Numbered from the stretch's first letter, positions 23,401 to 32,640 are shown. The stretch is DNA of 64,000 nt from Ectobius pallidus (GCA_964059195.1 CAXKWD010000003.1:199106174-199170173), one strand, 5' to 3'. Numbers and translations: made by a program. The notes: generated from the sequence alone by a model not told the origin.

Positions 23401-26400
23401 TAAGTTTCCCTGAGACTGTTTAGAGAAACAAAACATAATTTTATGAAAATATTTATTGCAACAGAAACAGCAAGTGTTCAACAATTTTTACCAAATTCTC
23501 CACCAGAATTGACAATGTTTGTTACACCGTGTGACCAACTTTTTAATGCTTGTGTCGTAGAAGTCTGCCGCCTGCGATTTGAACCACTGTGTGACAACCA
23601 TCTCTGCCTCTTTCATTCTTTGTAATTTATTGAGGTGTAGGAAAAGATGAAAATCACTGGGAATGAGATTCGGGCTGTACAGTGGATTTTTAAACACCTC
23701 CCACCCGCAGAATTTCAGCTGGGAAGAGTTTAAATATCCACCCTACAGCCCGAACCTCGCTCCCAGTGATATCCATCTTTTCCTACACCTCAAGAAATGA
23801 CAGGGAATGACAGAGAAGAGGAAATGGTTGTCACACTGTGGTTCAAATCACAAGCAGCAAACTTCTACGACACAGGTATTCAAAAGTTGGTCCCGTGGTG
23901 TAACAAACATTGTCAATTCTGGAGGAGAATTTGTTAAAAGTTGCTGAACACTTGCTGTATATGTTGCAATAAATATTTCCATGAAATTGTGTTTTGTTTC
24001 TTTAAACAGTCCCAGGGAAACTTACTTTCTGGACGTGCTTTGTAATATGTTAATGTGGGAGCTAAACAGAAAGAATGGCACAACTTTTCTTGGAACTGAT
24101 TTTGAAAGCCTCAGATACTTTATTCAATAACTGGCAGAACCTAGGATATTTCAAATTGAGCTCTGGAAGCTTTGGAAATATATAAAAATAGAAACAATAT
24201 TATAAGTGAGAACACAGTTGACCAGAACCAGCTATCTGAACTCTACTTGAACTTTACACCACACAAGAAATGTAAACATAATATGACTAGTTGTAACCCA
24301 ACACCAACTGTGAGCCGTTCTACTAATTCATACATTTCACTGTAAATACTTCTTAAGTCTATCCATATAGCAGTTGTACATAAATTTAGCAACATTATTA
24401 ATGCAGTACGACATTAAATATCCACAGGCCCATAACTGAGTGAAGGCTGATGACTATAGGGTTCGGATGTTTATGACCTAAAAAATGGTAAATGTGACTG
24501 CAAATATACCTTTAAAATGACTAAATATGACCCAAAAATCCTAAATATGACCTAATAAAGTAACATATTTAAAAAAATAATTGTTCAATTTAAAACGTTT
24601 AAAGGCACTAAATTCTTACATCACATGAAATCAATCAGATAATCACTTTTTAACAATTCTGGTGATTTACAGTTTTACTTGTAATGAACTTCTATTTTTA
24701 AAGAATTTGCTCCTGTTTGCTCGCTTCATCAACTCCAAATACTCATAATATTTTGTAGACCTTGCATGTCCCTATAAAATATGAACAACTGCATTCATTT
24801 TGATATTTAATTTACTATTAATTTGGCATAAACACTAAATTAATGAAATAAATTTCAAATTTAACTTGACCATGTAGTGCATACACTGTATAATTGTGCT
24901 TCTTTACTGAATTTATAACTGAAATATGACATTAAATTACAAATATGACCAAGATCACAAAAATGACCAAAATATGACTTTATATGCAAAATAAAAATGG
25001 TTCAATTAGAATAACAAGCATGCATTTCATATTTAATTTGTGTTTGCAGCAAAAACAGAGGTCAGGATTAAAATATGACATGTCATAAACATTCAAACCC
25101 TACTGATGACTATCTTTCTCATATTTTTCTCTGAACATATCAGAAATTAAGTTTAGTAATGAATACTCTGTAGTTTCATCCACATCTTAAATATTTCCGT
25201 ACAGTAGCAGTGGAAACTTTATCACAAATAATTAATTTAGTGTTCCTGACAGCATCGAATATGACTTTAATGTATTTCAGTGAGGCAGATAATTCAAGGT
25301 AATCAGTTATAGGAGAGATATTCTGTCTGGCAGTGAGAATTGAACTCTGGCTAGTTCAGTTGGCATTCAAAGCCAAAGGTCATGGGTTCGAATCCCCATG
25401 TCAGACGAATTTTTCCCCTAAAATATTTAATCTAATATTCAGCAGAAACAATATAATGTGGTTTTATTTATACATACAGTTTCTCAGTGCTTTTTCTCTG
25501 GGGTTACTCGGGGGTATGCATACCCCTTACAAAATTTTCCAGTTTCATATAGGAGAAGATCATTAATTTCCACAACTTTGAAATCTGGACAAATATGTGC
25601 CAAACAAAATAACTAAAGTGATTATATGCATCGTTTGCATTAAAGCATCTATTTTCAGTGTTGCGTTTGTTATCTATAGGTCCTACCTATTTGTGAGAGG
25701 TAGGGCCTGACATTAGCACTGCAATCAGAAAAACAGCAGCGTTGCAATGGTAACCATGACTCAACATTACCATGTGCTCAAGAGTTTATTGTATCCCTCT
25801 GCATTCAATAATGTGTTTTTGAAATGTGCAAGACACCCTGTGAGCGTATCATGGACTTAATAGCAACTTACAGGCAGAATTGATACGTAGGCCTATGAAC
25901 TGACTCCATTTCAGAGGATTTAAAAGTAATAAAACCTTATGCATAATGTCTATGATTCCACTTTCTTTCAAAATATGTGGGCAAGTCTAGCTATGTTCCA
26001 TCAAGTCAAAATCGAGAGTACCCCTTAAATTTTCTTTAGAAAAAAAGCACTGCAGTTCCTACATTGTGTACAATAACAGTAGAAACCCGACCATAAAATC
26101 GCAATATTAGTGTGTCTTGCAATACTGTACATGACGTAAATGTACTTCAGTGAGGTAAACCATTAATGGTAATCTGTCACAGGAGAAAGATTTCATCCTT
26201 GCTGCAAATCAAACTCTGGCTAGCTCAGTTGGTACGGCACAGTCCTGGATTCAAATTCCAATGTAATTGCTGTATGTGTTGTACAGGGAATGGAGAGTTA
26301 CCCACGCACTGAGCCACCATATGTACCCAAACACACTGTTTGACTTCGAACTCTGTTTCAATGAGAAGATACTCAACTGGATTCCCATGAAGGACAAGTC

Positions 26401-29400
26401 TCTGTGGCTTCGGTTTGGTTCCTGGGTCTATGGGCCTGTTTTCTACACAGGACTTTTCTTCTTCAGCTTTTTGATGAGGTGAGTAGAGTGGACACCCTCT
26501 TAATCAGCCCCTATGGGACTGAACTCCTAGCCGGAAACGTTAATTGCCAAATAAACCAAAATAAGGCGTTTTTGAGTTATTACAAAGTACCACTGATAGA
26601 ATTAAAGAAATAAAAATAGACATGCTTGGCTATCTGCTTTTAGTGGGCTTTTTAAATTCATTCAGTACCAGGCTGCACGCTGCAGAACTGCTTCTAAAAT
26701 TCTAGTCGCTGATTCACTCGATTTCTACTTCTCACTGTGTAAAATCCCAGCGTCAAACAAAGCAGAATTCAGTTTTACAAAATAATATACATATTTTTGA
26801 GGCAGACTGTACATCTACTCTTATACAATTCAACGGCCCTAAATAGCGTGCTCACTCGCTCGCCCGCTTCGTGAAACATCGGGTAAACTCGGTGATGTTC
26901 GTCTCTCGCAGTCTAAACTTTCATGAAGAGTACAAAATTAGGAAAACCGTTTTTTTATTATATAAAGTCTAAGTGAAATGAACACAATGAACAAATATTC
27001 CAATTTTATTTTTACTTACAATTTTCATAGCTCTGAGCCACAAACATTTTTAATAAACTACCAGTGTAGTTTACCAGTGGAGTCAATTAATAGGCCTAAT
27101 GGCGGGCAAAGCCAAGGGCACCAGCTGTAAAATATTGATGGTTTAACACTTGAAATACTCCTGATAACAAAAATCCAAACAAACCATTCCTTCCCTTGAA
27201 ACATTATATAATTTCTGAAAATTACACTGAATTGATCAAATAAAATTCACATCATATTCATCTGTCAACAAACAGTTGAGAAACAATACGTATTATGTGT
27301 TCACAGTTAGCTTTGAAACTGCATAATTGAATCTGAGATCGTTTTTTCAGGCGGCGCTTTCTAATCGTGGAATGTACTCTGAAGCCGGAATTTTAGCTGT
27401 TTCATTAATTATTAATGACTTAGTTTATAAATGATTCGCGTGCAAGTGCTAATAAATATAATGCTTTAATAGTTATTATACCATTAATTTTTAATTTTTA
27501 AATTAATTATCGTAGGCGAAGCCACGGGCACCTACTAGTTTAAATACAAGACCAAGGGATCGAATTTCTCCCCTCTTTTCAAAGGACGTACTTTGAGAGG
27601 CTTTGATCTTCAGAAGGAGATGTTTCTGTGAGTGAAACACATTGTCGTTTCATTGCAATTTTGTTTATTGGTAGTAACCATGGGGGCCACTCATGTGGAC
27701 TTGTGGTTAGTGTCGCTGACTACAGATCTGTCAGCCTAGATTCAATCCCTAGTACCTCCTCGGAATTTTCTGAGGTAGAAAGGTCTGGAACAGGGGGCAC
27801 TCAGCCTTGTGATTCAAACTGAGAATCTACTTGATAGAAAAGTAGCAGCTCTGGTCATGGAAACCACCATAAACAGCCATGGGTGTCAGCATGCTGAACA
27901 CATGCCCCCTAATGCTGCCATCTGCCAGTGGTAGATGACACAGTGGTTGGGTGGTAGGCCTAGTCCCTTCAGGGATGTAGTACCATGGAGTTTAGTTTTA
28001 GTTTTAGTTTTAGTAACTAATATGTTTGCATATTTGGGCATATGTTTTGGCAGAAAAGGTTATGAATAATTATTATAGTATTTAGAACAGTGTGATTTCA
28101 ACACATGATTTAGTGAATTGATAAATTTCATGTTTGCCGCAGAGGGAGGATTTTTTTAGACAGTATTTGCCTCCTTATACCCTCTAATAATAAAAATAAA
28201 CACACAACACACTGTGACACTGATATTGAAATTATATTTATATTTTTCCAATGATATATTTGGAGTGTCTCATAAAATCTAAGTAGGCTAAGATTTGTGT
28301 GTAAAGCATTAAAAGACCATTAAAAATTTATGTACAGATTAAAATTAAATTTATCATAAATTACACACAAGTCTATGCTGTAAAACACTAAAATGTATAT
28401 GTGAAATGAATTTCCCTGTCATTGGGAGTTTTCACCATACATATGATGACAGTGTCCAAATCTTCATAAGCGTAAAGTGTTCCTCTCTTGATTGTTATAC
28501 GAAGTTCTTGCAGGATTCACTAGTTGATATTATGTAAATGCCCAGTGTGTTGCGGTGTTGTTTTTATATTGAAAATGCATTTCGGCACAATATAGCTACA
28601 CCATCATCAGTTCCTTGTTTTGAAGAGTCGGAACTTGGGCGAATGACTATGACTTCAAAACCAGACAAATTCATATCAATAGGCAGACAACTAACAACCA
28701 ACAAAAAGAGTATGGAAGGAAACAATTGTAATATAAGTACTTTACTTAAGTAATTAATTTTTAAAACTGTGCCTACTATTAATTAAATAATGGGGTGAGA
28801 TAATATGAGGGTGGAATGAAAAGTAACGCACAATAATTTTTTTTACAAAAATTTAAATAGGTACAACTACAAACAAATGCACACATGAAGGGACATCTTT
28901 TGTCTATTTTTCTATACAGTCGCCAAGTTTCTCAATACATTTCTCCAATTGTGATAGCAATTTAAAAATACCCTGTTCATAGAAGTCCGTTCGGTTGGAG
29001 CATAGCCATCTGCAGACTGCTGTCCTGTGTCCCGTGCTCAGTAAAGTCCACCAATAAAATACCATTCATATCCCAGAATACTATCACAAGCACTTTTTGA
29101 GCAGATTGATTCACTTTGAATTTTTTCTTTACCGGGGGAGCAGCATGTTTCCACTCCATAGAGGTCTGATTTGTTTTGGGCGTGTATTGGTACACCTACG
29201 ACTCATCAACAGTGACGATTCCCTTCCCAGTGAATAAATTTCAGTTGTTTGGTCCCATGAAGAAATTCCTGGCCAGTAAACGCTTCGCGTCAGATGCAGA
29301 AGTAAAAATAGCAGTCCTTAGATGGCTATCCTCCAACCAAACGGACTTCTATGAACAGGGTATTTTGAAACTGGTATCAAGATGGGAGAAATGTGTTGAG

Positions 29401-31593
29401 AAACTTGGCAACTATATAGAAAAATAGACAAAAGATGTCCCTTCATGTGTGCATTTGTTTGTAATTGTACCTATTAAACATTTTGTAAAAAAAAGTATTG
29501 TGCATTACTTTTCAATCCACCCTCATAGAATCCTACTTAACATCACTTCTCAAGCCCTGTCCAATATTTTTCTATGTTTCTCTTCTTGTTGAATGAACGA
29601 GGAAGAAGAAAAATCGATATAAGAATTTTGTTTATCACAGAGTACCAATAGGAAAAAAATCAAATACCATCAGTTTTTAATTCATAATTTGCTATTTTAT
29701 GTCAACTGTTGTGGAATGTAAGCAGGCAGTCATTCACAAGTTGGTAGCACTGTACAGCCTACTTCATATTAATCGGAAGAGCGGAGTTGACACAGTGACT
29801 TCTGATTTGTACAGTTTAGTGATATAAGAACTTGTTTTCAAATAGTTTTCTGCAGCCAAACACAATCCAGATGTTTACACTGCAATTTGTTTCAGACTCA
29901 AAGCTATACTTGAGGGTCGCCCAAAAGCTCTAAGGCCAGACATTGTCATCCCGTTCCTGCCTCTGTTGTTGATGTACACTCTGAGCGGTGTCACGTTTTG
30001 GGATGCTTTTTGTATGTGGGTATGGATGGTAAGCATCAGCAGTTTCATCTTTGGATTCCTTGGCTTCAATGGAGCTCATCATCACCCAAACATATTCCAT
30101 GACGGAGACACTCCCAGGTGAGTTCAGTAAGTTGCTTAAGAGGAGTGACAGATGCGCATGGGGAGGGGGATACTTGATAAAAATGAAACTTGCTGCTGCT
30201 CTAAAAACTAAGCCTAACGAGGGTGATTCAAAAAGTAACAGCAAACTAACAGCCACATTTAAACCCAAGGTATGGTGGAGGTATGTAGACGATACAGTTG
30301 TCATTTGGCCTCATGGGGACAAAAACTTGAACCAGTTTCTACAACATTCTACAACGGTAGCAACAACAGTATTCAGTTCACTATGGAAAAGCTTTTACAC
30401 CTTCAAAAAATCTATTTTTCAAAATTTTTTATTTAATACTATTATTTAAGTTCACATTGGTAAAAAAATAATTTAAATATCTGCATTGGTTTAAAAGTTA
30501 TTATTTAAATACCAAGCTGCTGTTTTTAGTCAGTCTCAAAAGATGGAAAGGTACAAAATTTGATATATTTTTAAAGCTCATTTCCCGTAAACTAAGTCTT
30601 TCAAAATTTGATATCAAATAATTCAGAAACTATTGAGCAGGTTCTAATGAAATTTTTTGTACATACTAATATACACAATACCTAGGGAAATGACCATAAT
30701 TGTGTCCATCTGTTTGATATATTGTCTGATTACAAAAAATAAATTGTAATAAAAAATCCTAGAAAAAGTCTTAGGTCAACTTAAAAAATAAATAAAAAAT
30801 ATTATTTATTCAGCTAGAAATCTGATTACGGTCATTTGCCTACAATTCACTTTAACCTTCAAAATGACTTGCAATTAATTTGACAATTGAAATGTATTGC
30901 CGAATACTGGTGCTTCGATAGAGCAAAACTTCATGTTTTTTTGCCAGTTTTTCACTCACAACTTGCGAACGAAAGCGAGAATTAAAAATCCGGTTTTGAG
31001 GTGCATTCGGCCACCCTTCAGTCCATCTACGTTTAAAATTTCAGGTCTCTGCATGCAGTAGATTTTGGTGAGCATTGCATACAGGCAGACAAACACTTCC
31101 TCTTATTATTATAGATTGCACGACTAGAAAGAATTCCTCTTTTGTACTAGACTTTACCTTAACAGAACTTCAATGTACAGGATGGGAGTTTAAATGACCA
31201 TATAGGAAAACGTCTAGTTTTCGTTTTTACACACTAGGCTGGCAGAAAAAATGCATTCCAATATACAGTATAATGAAATAGTTTGTTCCTACCTGTTGCA
31301 GGGCTGATCGTGACTTTGGACTTGGTCAAATAGATGCTGTGCGAGATCATGTGGAACTTGCACACAACCTGTACATCGTGCTGCTGACATTCGGAGAGCA
31401 CACGCTCCATCATCTGTTCCCCACTGTCGACCACACGAACCTCCATCACTTCTATCCAGTGTTCCACGAGACCTGTAAAGAGTTTGGAGTCAAGTATAAG
31501 CCCTTGAGGTTGCTGGAGTTGTTCAAAGGACAATATCAACTATTGGCCAACACAGTGCCTAATCCTTTACCTCCAGACAAGATCACCAGTTAA
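14253..31593 (+). CDS. Cyt-b5-r: Cytochrome b5-related protein (b5 haem domain fused to desaturase-like domain), five coding exons
   Basis: Coding exons 14253-14474, 20143-20534, 26287-26478, 29896-30117 and 31302-31593 join in frame (phases 0, 2, 2, 2) to 439 codons plus stop, close to the length of insect Cyt-b5-r. The b5 domain has the haem motif HPGG (63-66) and a second axial His in FEAHH (82-86). The membrane desaturase-type part has His boxes HNFLH (183-187), HALSHH (211-216), HHHPN (330-334) and HTLHH (376-380), with hydrophobic segments around 145-182, 247-268 and 283-327. The family is expected to sit in the ER membrane and take electrons through its own b5 domain; the substrate is unknown. 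The start at 14253 is the first in-frame ATG; the longer frame upstream lacks one. All introns are GT-AG and filled with transposons. No break is seen, so it looks functional. Confidence 0.95.
14645..15170 (-). pseudogene. Non-LTR reverse transcriptase C-terminal relic
   Basis: Minus-strand frame reads IRKKTGMYEIMLMADRLKWQ, then GPLARMDSTRWAYRATMWDP and GRQEPGGQTHSRKW, the degenerate tail of a non-LTR RT (KWQWVGHLARM...GRPxTRW). Fragmentary, lies in intron 1 of Cyt-b5-r. The + strand frames across it are shadows. Confidence 0.75.
15306..15565 (-). mobile_element. SINE family B, 5'-truncated
   Basis: Direct repeats CCTTAAATA at 15297-15305 and 15566-15574 flank the insertion, a 9-bp target duplication. 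The minus strand begins with a B box (GGTTCGATTCC) but lacks a clear A box. The body matches a second + strand copy at 37318-37468. The 94-codon minus frame here is SINE-derived. Confidence 0.8.
16422..16933. mobile_element. Foldback element with 107-bp arms
   Basis: Arms 16422-16528 and 16827-16933 are reverse complements with only a few mismatches. The inner part of each arm contains GGTTTTCCCCCCTGGC and GAGTTGTGCTTAAGTG. Next to the right arm CACTTAAG is repeated three times. No ORF belongs to it. Confidence 0.85.
17060..17540 (-). pseudogene. hAT transposase C-terminal remnant (KIAA1586/ZMYM-like type)
   Basis: The minus frame has SECECGFSQMNLIMTPTRASL and later FQPMGYVNTWF. This is the hAT dimerisation region (CERGFSQMNLI...TRSSL...NPxPYVxxW) of the type found in KIAA1586/ZMYM-like proteins. 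It ends before any catalytic aspartate segment, so it is a 5'-deleted relic inside the hAT element at 16159-18028. Confidence 0.8.
18416..19032. other. Intron 1, no element recognised
   Basis: AT-rich. The 74-codon frame at 18853 reads into the mariner relic and is not a gene. Confidence 0.5.
19033..19469. pseudogene. Mariner transposase relic with internal inversion
   Basis: On the minus strand (19211 to 19033): DNARPHVAAAVREKMNKFGW, then PPYSPDLTPSDFHFFGAKKK, the last catalytic part of mariner transposase. On the + strand from about 19230: SDAEVKPTVCWWL, then SRWEKCVEKLG, the C terminus. The protein is therefore broken just at KRFAxDAEV and one part inverted. The right end CCACCCTCG followed by TA is a mariner terminus. 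Confidence 0.8.
19470..20142. other. Intron 1, T-rich stretch, no element recognised
   Basis: 19679-19742 is a T/TTTG-rich simple repeat. The rest is AT-rich and leads to the exon 2 acceptor. Confidence 0.5.
20143..20534 (+). CDS. Cyt-b5-r: Cyt-b5-r coding exon 2
   Basis: Acceptor TTGAATTGCAG ends at 20142 and donor GTATAT begins at 20535. Encodes residues 75-204 plus two bases of codon 205: GTDITEAFEAHH (second haem ligand), the linker, the first hydrophobic hairpin and His box HNFLH. The 240-codon minus-strand frame over this exon is a shadow. Confidence 0.95.
20535..21342. other. Intron 2, no element recognised
   Basis: A short inverted pair (GATGAGTTT near 20620, AAACTCATC near 20675) could form a hairpin. 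Otherwise featureless. Confidence 0.5.
21345..22069. mobile_element. pogo/Tigger-type element, 725 bp
   Basis: Ends are CAGTGGAATCTCCGT and, reversed, CAGTGAAATCTCGATT, with TA on both sides (21343-21344, 22070-22071). CAGTGRAATCTC termini with TA duplications are typical of pogo/Tigger elements, and GATATAAC motifs lie subterminally. A 69-codon + frame (DNNKIGHKSINQNKWTEEEE) may be a transposase remnant; I cannot assign it firmly. Confidence 0.8.
22137..22448 (+). mobile_element. SINE family A, full-length with target duplication
   Basis: Flanked by a perfect 14-bp duplication, AGTAATATAAAGAG (22123-22136 and 22449-22462). The tRNA-like head has an A box in GTGGTTAGCGTCG and a B box GGTTCGATTCC near 22190. 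The body is 240 bp and ends in GTTTCGTTT. A second copy lies at 27681-28010. Intronic to Cyt-b5-r. Confidence 0.92.
22635..22795 (+). pseudogene. Mariner-type transposase N-terminal relic
   Basis: The frame reads CEHSYIKIVTTQGKNAREY, then ELIEALGSNAHPYRTL, matching the helix-turn-helix start of mariner/SETMAR-like transposases (EQRxxIKxxxxxGKNARECHxxLxEAxGxxALPYRTV). It stops after about 50 residues. Confidence 0.7.
22796..23382. other. Intron 2 spacer; left copy of an 85-bp direct repeat
   Basis: 23231-23316 (TAATATGTTAATGCAGGAGC...) recurs directly at 24043-24128 on the other side of the foldback mariner, about 87% identical by eye. Otherwise AT-rich. Confidence 0.65.
23383..24042. mobile_element. 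Foldback mariner relic (two tail-out copies)
   Basis: TA at 23381-23382 and 24043-24044. Ends are CAAGGCGCGTCCAGAAAG and, reversed, CAAAGCACGTCCAGAAAG. The ~310-bp arms are inverted copies of a mariner 3' half: on the minus strand (left) NPLYSPNLIPSDFHLFLHL and SQAADFYDTSIKKLV, on the + strand (right) YPPYSPNLAPSDIHLFLHL in shifted frames. No N-terminal half is present. Confidence 0.85.
24129..24457. other. Intron 2 spacer, no element recognised
   Basis: AT-rich; ends with the left flanking repeat CTGATGACTAT (24447-24457) of the next element. Confidence 0.5.
24458..25102. mobile_element. hAT-like MITE rich in AATATGAC motifs
   Basis: The 11-bp direct repeat CTGATGACTAT flanks it (24447-24457 and 25103-25113). 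Left end AGGGTTCGGATGTTTATGAC and right end, reversed, TAGGGTTTGAATGTTTATGAC are imperfect inverted repeats. Near each end the motif AAATATGACC recurs in several copies, like subterminal transposase-binding repeats. No coding capacity. Confidence 0.7.
25195..25476 (+). mobile_element. SINE family C copy
   Basis: Contains CTGGCTAGTTCAGTTGG (A-box-like) and GGTTCGAATCC (B box) at 25350-25396. It is preceded by about 150 bp also found before the copy at 26210, and followed by ATTCAGCAGAAACAATATAATG as in the 8.8-kb copy. The tRNA part has lost part of its middle. Confidence 0.7.
25485..26052. mobile_element. Non-autonomous hAT, sibling of the 16159-18028 element
   Basis: Starts CAGTGCTTTTTCTCTGG and ends AAAAAAAGCACTG. 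Flanks CAGTTTCT (25477-25484) and CAGTTCCT (26053-26060) form an 8-bp target duplication with one mismatch. Inner sequence (GGGGTATGCATACCCC) matches the right end of the larger copy in inverse orientation. It entered just downstream of a SINE-C copy. Confidence 0.85.
26075..26265 (+). mobile_element. SINE family C copy abutting exon 3
   Basis: Parallels 25195-25400: GTACTTCAGTGAGG..., then CTCTGGCTAGCTCAGTTGG (26210-26232) and a weakened B box, GGATTCAAATTCC (26247-26259). It ends about 20 bp before the exon 3 splice acceptor of Cyt-b5-r. Confidence 0.7.
26287..26478 (+). CDS. Cyt-b5-r: Cyt-b5-r coding exon 3
   Basis: Acceptor TTGTACAG ends at 26286; donor GTGAGT starts at 26479. The first base completes Arg205; residues 206-268 include the His box HALSHHMYPN and a Phe-rich membrane segment. 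A tRNA-like SINE fragment ends about 20 bp before the exon. Confidence 0.95.
26479..27289. other. Intron 3, no clear element
   Basis: A Helitron-like GCCAAGGGCACCAGCTG at 27111-27127 resembles a decayed HelB tip. CpG-containing sequence CGCTCACTCGCTCGCCCGC lies near 26848-26870. No coding signature. Confidence 0.45.
27290..27538 (+). mobile_element. Helitron family B, 3' part
   Basis: Shares TTTTTCAGGCGGCGCTTTCT, GTGCTAATAAATATAATG and the end GAAGCCACGGGCACCTACTAG (CTAG 27535-27538, then T) with the complete copies. GTAGG and CCTAC just before the end can form the subterminal hairpin. 5'-truncated. Confidence 0.8.
27681..28010 (+). mobile_element. SINE family A, second copy
   Basis: About 85% like the 22137-22448 copy, with the head GTGGTTAGTGTCGCTGAC and a mutated B box (GATTCAATCCC). 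It ends in GTTTAGTTTTAGTTTTAGTTT. Flanked by TAGTAACCA (27672-27680) and TAGTAACTA (28011-28019), a 9-bp duplication with one mismatch. Confidence 0.88.
28020..28803. other. Intron 3 spacer with a hammerhead-like motif
   Basis: On the minus strand an exact CTGATGA core (28610-28604) precedes GCCGAAATGC (GAAA 28583-28580), separated by 20 nt that can pair only weakly. Otherwise AT-rich; no ORF of interest. Confidence 0.4.
28806..29525. mobile_element. Foldback mariner relic (two tail-out copies)
   Basis: TA at 28804-28805 and 29526-29527. Outer ends are TGAGGGTGGAATG and, reversed, TGAGGGTGGATTG. The minus strand carries a mariner middle (QYTPKTNQTSMEWKHA, then FWDMNGILLVDFTEHGT, with the catalytic Asp region) fused by deletion to a C terminus. 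The + strand from 29257 carries a second C terminus: KKFLASKRFASDAEVKIAV, then SRWEKCVEKLGNYIEK. Arms of about 200 bp are inverted repeats. Confidence 0.85.
29528..29895. other. End of intron 3, no element recognised
   Basis: AT-rich sequence up to the exon 4 acceptor (TTTGTTTCAG). Confidence 0.5.
29896..30117 (+). CDS. Cyt-b5-r: Cyt-b5-r coding exon 4
   Basis: Acceptor TTTGTTTCAG ends at 29895; donor GTGAGT starts at 30118. Encodes residues 269-342 plus part of 343: LKAILEGRPKALRPD, two hydrophobic segments, and GAHHHPNIFHDGD. Confidence 0.95.
30230..30350 (+). pseudogene. Penelope-like reverse transcriptase fragment
   Basis: The + frame reads FKPKVWWRYVDDTVVIWPHG then NLNQFLQH. WxRYVDDTxVIWPHG is the catalytic YVDD box (RT motif C) of Penelope-like elements. 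About 35 residues of homology remain, in intron 4 of Cyt-b5-r. Confidence 0.8.
30351..30859. other. Intron 4 spacer, no element recognised
   Basis: AT-rich with TTATTTAAAT-type low-complexity stretches. Confidence 0.5.
30860..31113 (-). mobile_element. Helitron family B, 5' part
   Basis: On the minus strand starts TCTATAATAATAAGAGGAAG (from 31113) and continues with GTGTTTGTCTGCC, matching the 5' ends at 12030 and 39818. The 3' part and CTAG end are missing. Lies about 190 bp before exon 5. Confidence 0.8.
31302..31593 (+). CDS. Cyt-b5-r: Cyt-b5-r coding exon 5 with stop
   Basis: Acceptor CCTGTTGCAG ends at 31301. After the base completing Arg343, 96 residues follow, including GEHTLHHLFPTVDHTNLHH, the last His box typical of desaturases (HxxHH), and the stop TAA at 31591-31593. 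Confidence 0.95.
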
Positions 31594-32091
31594 CAGCAAC
31601 ATACACAATGAAAGCTATAACTTCGGTGCAAGAAGGGATAAATCAATAATATTAGGATTCTGTTGCTCTCACTTGGTTGACTTCCATCCATCTGCAAACG
31701 TAGCATCCTAGTTCTATATTATGCTACAAGTCTGATTGGGGCCACATTCAAGTTGGTGGTATCACATTGGAGGAATAAAACATAAGGGGTAAATGCAGAG
31801 ACACCCAATGAACTATGAACCAGCTGCTTGGTGTTTTGCATGCATTGCCATGTGCAGCTATCACAGAGTGCTGTAGAGTGGTGCTAATGCAACCATACAA
31901 TAATTTTTTTTTATTTCAGCCGTGTATAACTCCTTTTAGCTTCGAGGCCATATCAGAAGTTCGGGATCTGTATCTATACAGTAGGGTAGGCCATGAAACT
32001 ATTGCTTGTCAATTGTTTCTATTGTCGGTGTATTTAATGGAGTAAATTTCAACTGATACTAATTTAAATGGATATTATACAAGATGAAATG
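31594..32091. other. 3' UTR and downstream flank of Cyt-b5-r
   Basis: Contains the likely 3' UTR (to about 31800) and then AT-rich sequence without a recognised element. Confidence 0.55.
31774..31779 (+). terminator. Polyadenylation signal AATAAA for Cyt-b5-r
   Basis: AATAAA 180 bp after the stop codon, within a region without repeats. It is the first canonical signal downstream, so the 3' UTR is probably about 200 bp. Confidence 0.6.
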
Positions 32092-32240
32092 GTGAGGATG
32101 TAAATATCCAATTCGGCATTTCCCTTTACAACTGGGGAAACCATGAAAAAACCCATGTCAAATTGGCCAGCCCCGGGATTTGAACCTGGGAGCTCCCGAA
32201 TGTGAGTCCAAGACGTTACCATCTCTGCCACCTCGCTGCG
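32092..32240 (-). mobile_element. tRNA-derived SINE
   Basis: The minus-strand head is GAGGTGGCAGAGATGGTAACG (A box) followed by GGTTCAAATCCCGGGG (B box) about 45 nt later, then a short body. The spacing of the two boxes fits pol III promoters. Confidence 0.75.
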
Positions 32241-32299
32241 TTAACAATTTTCTTAAGTATGTATAAAGGCTGTACTTAACAACGTTATGAAAGAAGATG

Positions 32300-32640
32300 T
32301 TGAAATGGCCACCACTGTCATCTATACATTTTTGGCATACATCACTCGCCGTAGTTCATGTGAAATGCTGGCAATTTCCTGGTAGACATTTTGTATTAAT
32401 TCTTTCAGGGCTGTGGATTTGTCCTGGATACTTTGTTTTAATTTACCCCAGACAAAAAACTCGCAGGGGGTTAGTACGGGGTCCAAGGAGTCACAAATCT
32501 CTACTAATAATTCTGTCCTCCTCAAACATACTTTTAATTGTTCTCAGTGAAATACTGGTTGTATGTGCTGCGGCAGAAACATGCTCCCCATCTGTTAATT
32601 CTCTAAAAGAAACAGGGTCAAAATTGTATCCAAATACCTG
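32300..32640 (-). pseudogene. IS630/Tc1-mariner-like transposase relic
   Basis: Minus frames give VSFRELTDGEHVSAAAHT, then SLRTIKSMFEEDRIISRDL, and after a frameshift near 32500 DPVLTPCEFFVWGKLKQSIQ and ELIQNVYQEIASISHELRRV. FxEDRIISRxLWPPRSPDLTPxDFFLWGxLK is the conserved C-terminal half of this transposase type. The frameshift shows it is dead. Confidence 0.75.
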
